Positions 1 to 4,937 of a DNA stretch of 6,520 bases are shown here, one piece after another. This stretch comes from JARRLC01 sp037387425 (GTDB lineage Bacteria; Pseudomonadota; Alphaproteobacteria; Rhizobiales; Rhodomicrobiaceae), in assembly GCA_037387425.1 (NCBI GenBank), contig JARRLC010000140.1, positions 1-6,520 on the forward strand, given 5' to 3'. The notes beneath the pieces are model-generated. The model searched no databases, was not told the origin of the DNA, and saw only the letters and a program-made list of their open reading frames with translations. The number at the start of each line of letters is the position of its first letter. The first letter of the stretch is position 1. The translations under genes and the position numbers were made by a program.

Positions 1-10
1 GCAGTAATTG

Positions 11-47
11 GCGCATCTGCGTCCAATGGGGTGGTTCGCAGATGTGT
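11..47 (-). other. Hairpin just downstream of tRNA-Gln (possible processing or termination signal)
   Basis: Positions 14-21 (CATCTGCG) pair perfectly with 37-44 (CGCAGATG). The stem can be extended outwards with one C-G and two wobble pairs to 11/47; the loop is 15 nt. On the minus strand it begins about 8-11 nt after the encoded CCA. No U tract follows it inside the window, so it is not a canonical intrinsic terminator. It could be a stem for RNase processing or protection of the tRNA 3' trailer, or a weak terminator. Confidence 0.35.
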
Positions 48-54
48 AAGCGGT

Positions 55-129
55 TGGCTGGGGCTCCAGGATTCGAACCTGGGAATGACGATACCAAAAA
101 CCGTTGCCTTACCGCTTGGCTACGCCCCA
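55..129 (-). tRNA. tRNA-Gln, anticodon UUG, CCA end encoded
   Basis: On the minus strand a 75-nt cloverleaf can be folded by hand. The 5' end TGGGGCG is at 129-123, the D-arm stem GCC/GGC flanks AAGCGGTAA, and the anticodon loop TTTTGGT is at 99-93 with anticodon TTG at 97-95. The T arm is CCAGG-TTCGAAT-CCTGG at 82-66. The 3' side ends AGCCCCA, discriminator G at 58, then an encoded CCA at 57-55. The weak U1-A72 first pair is typical of tRNA-Gln, and UUG decodes CAA (and usually CAG). One oddity is a G7/A66 mismatch at the base of the acceptor stem (123 with 65); the other arms pair normally apart from one G-U in the anticodon stem. It should be functional, supplying Gln-tRNA to translation. 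Confidence 0.97.
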
Positions 130-164
130 ATAGCAACAAACACAGCTCGTTGCGGAGTAGGGAT

Positions 165-193
165 GTTATAAGGGGGCATATCAGGGTTTTCAA
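165..193 (-). promoter_or_regulatory. Sigma-70-type promoter of the tRNA-Gln gene
   Basis: On the minus strand TTGAAA (193-188) is followed after exactly 17 bases by TATAAC (170-165). Each box matches the sigma-70 consensus in five of six positions. Transcription would begin near 157, giving a leader of about 28 nt before the mature tRNA 5' end at 129, to be removed by RNase P. The strong boxes and short leader are what is expected for a stable RNA promoter. Confidence 0.75.
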
Positions 194-346
194 GCGTGAA
201 CCTGCCTTCCTTACTATCTTTTCTCGCGCTGTTTCCTGGATGCTCCCGGCTGAACGTGCGATTATTCATTGCATCACATCACTTTCAGCATGCGCCAAAC
301 CAGAAAGACAGAAGATACAGGATGATCAGGCGCCCGCCCCGCCCCG

Positions 347-1651
347 CTACGAAGTCGGACCTAGTTTCCGCGTAAGGTTCTCGAATTCCTTGCGCAGGGC
401 CTTATTTTTGAAGATCTGCTCAAAACCTGGCGCTTCCAAGCGCTGCAATGCCTCAAAAGATGTGCGTGCGTCTTTCATCAGCGCATGCAATTGAAAGCTA
501 ACCTCCACAGTCTCGAAAGTATTATCGGCGATTTCCAGATCATGAAGCGTCTTGTTCCGCGCTTTCACAAGTTGATCCCGTTGCGTGAGTAGATAGTCGC
601 GGTAGAAACGGGCGACCTTTTCAGAAAAATTCTGGCTCTTGATATTCGCTTTCAGCGCGCGTTTTTGATCTGGCCGATTCTGTGTTTCCAGCAAACGTTC
701 GGTATTGTCACGAGCCAGCACAATGTTATCCAAAATCGCCTGAAGTTTTGGAACATACGCCACGTCGATTTTTTCGATAAGCATATCCTGCGCGTGCACC
801 ATCATCGCGAACAACGCGGCATGCATGGCGAAATAGCGCCGGGCGGTCTTGATATCCTCGTTGGATTCTTTCAGCAGTTCTCCCAGCCGAGCATCAATAG
901 CGCGTGCGGCCTGAAACGCTGTCACCAACTTTACCACATCGCTGCCGAGCACACTGTCGAGCAGCAGATCAAACTGCCCGGCGCTGATGGAAACGCCTGC
1001 CTTGCGCAACGCGATGCGCATCTCCTGCTTGATCTTGGCGATATCTTTTTTGCTGTCCTTGATGCGTGTTTTTAGAGTGGCAATGTCTGCATCAATGGAT
1101 TTTTGCGTATCGCTTAGTACCCCTGGCAAAAGGCTGTTTTCTGGGGCATGCAGACGCTTCTCGCGCAAAGCGGTGATCTGATCGCGCATGGTTGCGATAC
1201 TTTTCCGCCGCGCCGCAAGTTTGTCTTGCATTTTAACGATTGGCGCGTCCGTTACGATAGTAAGTGCGGAATTCAGCAATTCGCGCACGGCTTTCTCGCG
1301 GTCCTCGCGCGTTTCTCTCCATAGCGGCGGGATGAGGTAGTTATCGCGGCGAGGCAAGTCTCGCAATTCTGCGCGCTGCTTTGCGGCCCGGTTGAGGATT
1401 TCGCTAATCGCAGCGAGCAATTTAGCCGAGCGTTGGTAATCCGGATCGTCCTTAAACGCTGGCGGAATGGTCCGTGGCTTCCGTTTCCTGGCTGTTTTTT
1501 TAGGGCGCGATGTTTTATCTGCCGCAAGCGCAGCACGTGTCCAACTGAACGCAGGGTGATATTGCGCCATGATGGATGTGAGCGGTATCAGCAAGACAAA
1601 CACTGCAAATGCTGCCGCTATCGCTGCAATCGGAGAAACTCGCCTGACCAT
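347..1651 (-). CDS. Exported or membrane-anchored coiled-coil protein, function unknown
   Basis: I do not recognise this 434-residue protein by name. The start at 1651 is chosen because AGGAG at 1662-1658 lies 6 nt upstream; the frame is open to 1723 but that start has no such support. Residues 1-30 are a signal peptide or signal anchor: basic MVRR, then a hydrophobic stretch at about 8-29. A possible cleavage site is A-L-A/A at 41-44. A short Lys/Arg-rich segment follows (50-60). Residues 140-215 are highly charged with heptad-like spacing and are probably coiled coil. A second helical block (220-325) contains the aromatic, Met-rich RRYFAMHAALFAMM. Residues 330-430 are again charged and helical. 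No enzymatic motif was seen. It probably acts in the periplasm or at the inner membrane. It is divergent from the SH3b gene, which is also export-targeted. The stop is TAG at 349-347; no clear terminator was seen before the tRNA promoter. Confidence 0.8.
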   Translation of the reverse strand: MVRRVSPIAAIAAAFAVFVLLIPLTSIMAQYHPAFSWTRAALAADKTSRPKKTARKRKPRTIPPAFKDDPDYQRSAKLLAAISEILNRAAKQRAELRDLPRRDNYLIPPLWRETREDREKAVRELLNSALTIVTDAPIVKMQDKLAARRKSIATMRDQITALREKRLHAPENSLLPGVLSDTQKSIDADIATLKTRIKDSKKDIAKIKQEMRIALRKAGVSISAGQFDLLLDSVLGSDVVKLVTAFQAARAIDARLGELLKESNEDIKTARRYFAMHAALFAMMVHAQDMLIEKIDVAYVPKLQAILDNIVLARDNTERLLETQNRPDQKRALKANIKSQNFSEKVARFYRDYLLTQRDQLVKARNKTLHDLEIADNTFETVEVSFQLHALMKDARTSFEALQRLEAPGFEQIFKNKALRKEFENLTRKLGPTS

Positions 1652-1657
1652 TGGGAA

Positions 1658-1662
1658 CTCCT
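1658..1662 (-). promoter_or_regulatory. Shine-Dalgarno site fixing the start of the coiled-coil gene
   Basis: AGGAG on the minus strand ends 6 nt before the ATG at 1651-1649. It selects this start over the longer open frame beginning at 1723, and places the hydrophobic signal segment at the protein's N-terminus. Confidence 0.75.
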
Positions 1663-1675
1663 GCGTTGTTAACGA

Positions 1676-1683
1676 TGACGTCA
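1676..1683. promoter_or_regulatory. TGACGTCA palindrome, candidate operator (copy 1)
   Basis: A perfect 8-bp palindrome, preceded by an extra T on the minus strand (TTGACGTCA). It lies about 25 bp upstream of the coiled-coil gene start, in its predicted 5' leader or transcription start region. An identical palindrome, again within TTGACGTCA, precedes the divergent SH3b gene at 2060-2067. The regulator is unknown. Confidence 0.3.
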
Positions 1684-1691
1684 AGGCATGC

Positions 1692-1720
1692 TTACTATGC
1701 GGCGTGTTTACCGATTCCAA
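1692..1720 (-). promoter_or_regulatory. Candidate promoter for the coiled-coil gene
   Basis: On the minus strand TTGGAA (1720-1715) and TAGTAA (1697-1692) are separated by 17 bases; each matches the sigma-70 consensus in four of six positions. The predicted transcription start near 1685 falls beside the TGACGTCA palindrome at 1676-1683, so a bound protein there could block initiation. This is a by-eye call, and other AT-rich stretches upstream (about 1740-1800) could also hold promoters. Confidence 0.3.
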
Positions 1721-2110
1721 CATTCGTGTACCATTGCGGTTCAGATTCGTGCAATTTTTGAAAATAATCGACTAATAGCAATACGATAATCTATTTACTT
1801 CTCACGTTTTGTGAAGAGCCTATGGGCAAAAACACCGGGTGTGTAAAGCTGATTGTGTTAGGCATAAGCAACATTATTTTCCAATCATCGTCTATACCCG
1901 TTAAAAGGCATTCACAACTCACACGCTTTGCGTCACTATACAGAATGTCAAGTACGGACATCCACGTTCACCGCCAGGGTGCCAGGGAAAACCTTAGCGG
2001 CGGGGGTGGGAATTATGCGTTTTGAGTATTTTATCTGCGGAGCTTGCGCTGCCCGCAATTGACGTCAGCGATTGCGGAAAAGTGCTGTATGCTGCCGCAT
2101 GACGGGGCGT
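1721..2110. other. Divergent intergenic region without a convincing gene
   Basis: This stretch separates the divergent coiled-coil and SH3b genes. Its left part (about 1740-1810) is AT-rich and is the likely place for promoter elements. A short inverted repeat TCAC-GTTTT-GTGA lies near 1802-1814. A 67-codon open frame (1822-2025, plus) has no good ribosome binding site or recognisable sequence, and I do not call it a gene. The right part is GC-rich, with a G run near 1999-2010. No small-RNA gene or riboswitch fold was recognised. Confidence 0.5.
2060..2067. promoter_or_regulatory. TGACGTCA palindrome, candidate operator (copy 2)
   Basis: The second copy of the palindrome, in TTGACGTCA at 2059-2067 on the plus strand, 54 bp before the GTG start of the SH3b gene. 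The TTGACG at 2059-2064 also resembles a -35 box, but no good -10 box lies 16-18 bp downstream; TATGCT at 2088-2093 is too far. If it is an operator it would overlap the promoter region of this gene. Confidence 0.3.
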
Positions 2111-2116
2111 AGGGAG
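2111..2116 (+). promoter_or_regulatory. Shine-Dalgarno site supporting a GTG start
   Basis: AGGGAG lies 5 nt before GTG at 2122-2124. It supports this unusual start codon, which puts a complete signal peptide directly at the N-terminus. Confidence 0.65.
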
Positions 2117-2121
2117 CGCGC

Positions 2122-3339
2122 GTGAATGTGTGGCTATGCAACGCGAATATTGCGACCAGAACGGTAAGTATTGTCTCAGCTATCCTTATTTTGGTGAGTT
2201 CGGCCGCCAGCGCCAAAACGTGGCGTGTGCATAATGTTGGCAAATCCTCTACCGTTCATATGCGGGAACTACCCAACAGTCATTCTAAAATAATCGCCTA
2301 TGTTCCAGCCAACGCGACCGGGCTTTCAGGAAAAAGCTGCAAAGGCCACTGGTGCCAAGTCGTATACAAGGGGCATAAAGGCTGGATTTACAAAAAATAC
2401 TTAACCGCAGACAAAGCAAAAGCGCCGTCTAGCAACACAGCGGCACATAAGAAAACCAGCAAATCGCTAACGGCGACGCCGCTTCCAGAGGGGCAGGAAA
2501 TACCGATTAAAAGCAACAGCAACGGTGCGCCAATTCCGGTTTACGCGTTCCCAAGCGACCGGCTGCCTGTTGCCGGACGTTTGTCGGCCAATACGACGAG
2601 CGTGCAAAGCATGGGGGCTTGTATCCGCACATGGTGTTATATCCGGTCTGGTTCTCTCGTCGGCTGGCTGCCTCAAGACCGCTTTGCGAAGGAGGGCGCG
2701 AACGCTGAAAGTCCGAAACAGTCAGCGGAAAGTCAGAAGCCGGAACAAGCTGCCGAAAAAGCCGCCGAAAAACCTCAAGTAACAAATAGCCTGCCTCTGA
2801 CAGAAGCTAAAGAAGAAGCGCCCGCGTTCAACAACACCGAACACACAGCCACGCAAATAACGCCGTTGCCTTCCGCCATTCCGAAAGCGATAGAAAGCGG
2901 CACAACGAAAAAGTATTCGCTGGCAGGGCTTTCCCGAGGCGCCCCGCTGACGATCCGGCAACAGCCGAGTGATATTAGCGCCGTGGTCGGCTCAATTCCA
3001 CCGAACGCCAAGGATGTCGAAGGGCTGCATAAATGCGTCAAAAAATGGTGTCTCATTCGGCACCGTCGAGTCTCCGGCTGGGTGCACCGGCGGCATTTGG
3101 CGGACGATAGCCTGAAGGGAACGAAAAGCTATCTGGTGACAGGCGTTGGGCTTATGGGAAAACTTGAAGTATGGGATTCGCCAGATAAAAACGGCGGTGT
3201 CGTCGGACATATCCCCGCCTACGCAACCGGAATCGTCCCCATTGGCAGTTGCAGCAAGACATGGTGCCATGTGCGTTACCTGGGACTAGCGGGCTGGGTA
3301 AACAGTAAATATCTCATGGCAACAAAACGCGGTTCATAA
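2122..3339 (+). CDS. Secreted protein with four bacterial SH3 (SH3b) repeats
   Basis: This is a 405-residue protein starting at GTG. Residues 1-31 form a signal peptide: hydrophobic core at about 15-27, then A-S-A before KTW. Four SH3b-like repeats follow: about 33-97, 120-190, 263-328 and 336-400. Each has a Cys-x3-Trp-Cys motif (C73/W77/C78, C167/W171/C172, C305/W309/C310, C377/W381/C382) followed about ten residues later by Gly-Trp (W88, W182, W320, W392). Known SH3b domains bind peptidoglycan or peptide ligands in the envelope, so the protein is probably periplasmic or surface located. Repeats 2 and 3 are separated by a linker (about 191-262) rich in Ala, Glu, Lys, Gln and Pro. The C-terminus follows repeat 4 directly, and no catalytic domain is present, so a scaffold or ligand-binding role is inferred. 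The protein is divergent from the coiled-coil gene. Confidence 0.85.
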   Translation: MNVWLCNANIATRTVSIVSAILILVSSAASAKTWRVHNVGKSSTVHMRELPNSHSKIIAYVPANATGLSGKSCKGHWCQVVYKGHKGWIYKKYLTADKAKAPSSNTAAHKKTSKSLTATPLPEGQEIPIKSNSNGAPIPVYAFPSDRLPVAGRLSANTTSVQSMGACIRTWCYIRSGSLVGWLPQDRFAKEGANAESPKQSAESQKPEQAAEKAAEKPQVTNSLPLTEAKEEAPAFNNTEHTATQITPLPSAIPKAIESGTTKKYSLAGLSRGAPLTIRQQPSDISAVVGSIPPNAKDVEGLHKCVKKWCLIRHRRVSGWVHRRHLADDSLKGTKSYLVTGVGLMGKLEVWDSPDKNGGVVGHIPAYATGIVPIGSCSKTWCHVRYLGLAGWVNSKYLMATKRGS

Positions 3340-3364
3340 AGCGGGTGCTGTCCACCCCATCACG

Positions 3365-3640
3365 ATGAACGTTCGCGAGTATCGTTCCCTTTGCCAGGTG
3401 CTGGGCATCAGCGTCGGCAAGGAGCGTTTGCGTAAGCTCATGAAAGAAAACGGACTTCAGGCTCGGGTGCGCAAGAAGTTTCGCGCCACAACCGACAGCG
3501 ATTATGGCTGACCGGTGTCGCCGAACCTCCTGGAGCGGAACTTTCACGCAGAGGCTCCGAACCAGCTCTGGACCGAGGAGGGCTGGCTGTATCTCGCGGT
3601 TTTGGACCGCCACAATCAACCAAGCAAAGCCGCAGCATGA
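3365..3640 (+). pseudogene. IS3-family transposase (OrfB, DDE) remnant
   Basis: One reading frame from ATG 3365 gives sequence typical of the HTH-21 and early integrase-core region of IS3-family OrfB: GKERLRKLMKENGLQAR, then the basic RKKFRATTDSD. An in-frame TGA (3509-3511) follows. Then come PNLLERNFHAEAPNQLW and EEGWLYLAV, ending at TGA 3638-3640. In intact relatives the last two segments are joined by a block of the form W-V/T-x-D-I-T-Y-I-W. Here about eight codons are missing, removing the first Asp of the DDE triad. The N-terminal part, most of the integrase core and any terminal inverted repeats are absent. It cannot be active. It marks past insertion and deletion next to the SH3b gene and shows that the following region is rearranged. 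Confidence 0.85.
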
Positions 3641-3743
3641 ACCCTCAGTCTTGGGAGGCGTTCCACAGGGGCAAGGTTATACCTTTAGCTACGCTCTCGC
3701 GTTTTTCCAATTACCATGTTACATCAAACAAAAAGGTGAAACT

Positions 3744-3785
3744 ATGTCCGGGCAATTATATAGGCCGATTGCACTGAACAGATAG
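3744..3785 (+). other. 13-codon open frame with ribosome binding site (leader peptide or gene-start relic)
   Basis: An ATG at 3744 is preceded by AAAGGTGA (3732-3739) at good spacing and followed by only 13 codons before TAG at 3783-3785. That stop overlaps AGGTGA (3784-3789), the ribosome binding site of the broken Roadblock-like gene starting at 3795. It may be a coupled leader peptide, or the truncated start of another degraded gene. Nothing in the short peptide identifies it. Confidence 0.2.
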
Positions 3786-3794
3786 GTGAGCAGC

Positions 3795-4126
3795 ATGCCC
3801 CATCTCAATGAACTCAATAGGATTCTGCGCAAGCTGCAGATCGATTCACCGGGGATCAAAACGGCTGCACTATTTCCAGGGACGGTCTGATGCTCGCTCG
3901 CACCGATAACTTGAATTTGGAGAAGACGCGTATTACCAGCATGACAATTACCCTTCTCAACCATAAGCACCTGCGGCCTCGCAACTATCCCGCAGCCCCG
4001 TGTGCTGAACATCAACAGACCCTAAGCCCTGCCTTATTTCTACGACATGTGCGAAGCGGACCGGGTTCTGCAAAAAGTCCTTTAATCAGATCGACGAATC
4101 CCGCACCTTTGTCGTATTGCTACTAG
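3795..4126 (+). pseudogene. Frameshifted Roadblock/LC7-like domain gene
   Basis: AGGTGA at 3784-3789 precedes ATG 3795. The first frame reads MPHLNELNRILRKLQ, then SPGIKTAALF, like the start of Roadblock/LC7 domains (MglB-type regulators of small GTPases). It stops at TGA 3888. From 3875 the expected continuation SRDGLMLARTDNL, then TRITSMTITLLN, runs in another frame, consistent with loss of one T from a T run at 3873-3875. Further coding-like pieces appear in other frames: FYDMCEADRVLQKVL (4038-4082) and, after one extra base at 4083, NQIDESRTFVVLLL (4084-4125). At least three frame changes are therefore needed. The family call rests on the first 60 or so residues. It directly precedes the di-iron gene and was probably cotranscribed with it. 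Sequencing errors could explain single shifts but are unlikely to explain all of them. Confidence 0.5.
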
Positions 4127-4129
4127 GAG
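4125..4129 (+). promoter_or_regulatory. Shine-Dalgarno site of the di-iron protein gene
   Basis: AGGAG lies 6 nt before ATG 4136. It decides for this start over the in-frame TTG at 4130, which would add only two residues and sits right against the site. Confidence 0.8.
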
Positions 4130-4135
4130 TTGCAC

Positions 4136-4906
4136 ATGGCGGATACAATATTATTTGATGATGGCACCCACCGTAACGTCCTGTTTGAGGATTCCAGCAG
4201 TTCGTGTATGGCTGTGCAAGCAAACCAGCACCTCATCGTGCACAATGGCGAGGCCATGCTGCTCGATCCGGGGGGGCACAAAGTTTATTCCCAGGTTCTG
4301 ATGAAGACCTTCTCGGCGCTGGGACCCGCCAAGCTGCGCTATCTGTTCCTTTCGCACCAGGACCCGGACATCGTCGCCGCCATTAATGGCTGGCTGATGA
4401 CCACCGACGCCACAGCCTACATTTCCTCGCTGTGGGTGCGTTTTGTGCCGCATTTCGGCCTGGACCATCTGATGGAGGACAGGCTGTTGGGCATCCCCGA
4501 CGAAGGCATGGCATTCGAATTGGGCGGCGAGACGCTGTACGCCCTGCCCGCGCACTTCCTGCATAGCGTGGGGAACTTCCATATCTACGACCCGATTTCG
4601 AAGATCCTATACACCGGCGACCTCGGCGCAGCGCTCGGCATGGACTACTTCGAAGTCACTGACTTCGACTCGCATCTGAAATACATGGAAGGTTTCCACC
4701 GTCGCTACATGATCGGAAATAACGTCATGAACCTGTGGGCCAATATGGTGCGCAAGCTGGACATCGAAATTATTGCCCCGCAGCATGGCGCGCTGTTCCG
4801 CGGCAAACCGATGGTCCAGAGATTCATCGATTGGTGCGCCAACCTGGAATGTGGCGTAGACCTGATCTCACGAGTGTACGAGGTACCTGCTGCGTTAACA
4901 AAATAA
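4136..4906 (+). CDS. Stand-alone metallo-beta-lactamase-fold di-iron protein (ODP/flavodiiron-like, probable oxygen-binding sensor)
   Basis: This intact 256-residue protein covers one metallo-beta-lactamase fold. The candidate metal ligands form the flavodiiron type of set rather than the HxHxDH of zinc hydrolases: H74-x-D76-x-D78 (in FLSHQDPDIV), H143 (LHSVGNF), D162 (LYTGDLG) and H217 (APQHGALF). In flavodiiron proteins this domain reduces O2 or NO using electrons from an attached flavodoxin domain. Here no flavodoxin domain follows, as in the ODP oxygen-sensor proteins known from chemotaxis systems. Ile79 stands where many flavodiiron proteins carry another His, which fits a sensor or modified site. 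A cytosolic O2-binding role is inferred; the partner is unknown. The ORF follows a degraded Roadblock-like gene and an IS3 remnant, so it may have arrived by transfer. It converges on the cadherin-repeat gene with a 31-nt gap. Confidence 0.8.
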   Translation: MADTILFDDGTHRNVLFEDSSSSCMAVQANQHLIVHNGEAMLLDPGGHKVYSQVLMKTFSALGPAKLRYLFLSHQDPDIVAAINGWLMTTDATAYISSLWVRFVPHFGLDHLMEDRLLGIPDEGMAFELGGETLYALPAHFLHSVGNFHIYDPISKILYTGDLGAALGMDYFEVTDFDSHLKYMEGFHRRYMIGNNVMNLWANMVRKLDIEIIAPQHGALFRGKPMVQRFIDWCANLECGVDLISRVYEVPAALTK

Positions 4907-4937
4907 AAATGTGGCTATCGCGTTGCTACGGTTCGCA

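Noticed and set aside
55..129. tRNA-Gln as an attachment site for an integrated element
   Set aside because: No integrase gene and no second copy of the tRNA 3' end were seen in the window.
42..494. 150-codon plus-strand frame covering the tRNA and the end of the coiled-coil gene
   Set aside because: It runs antisense through a clear tRNA gene and the well-supported minus-strand gene, and has no ribosome binding site or family resemblance.
1822..2025. 67-codon open frame on the plus strand in the divergent intergenic region
   Set aside because: It has no convincing ribosome binding site, no recognisable motif and a low-complexity Gly run near its end. It is probably a chance frame.
3343..3357. 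GGGTG-CTGTC-CACCC hairpin just after the SH3b stop as a terminator
   Set aside because: The stem is only 5 bp and no T tract follows, so an intrinsic terminator cannot be claimed.
4151..4582. 143-codon minus-strand frame
   Set aside because: It is a mirror of the di-iron gene, whose catalytic-type motifs and ribosome binding site are clear on the plus strand.
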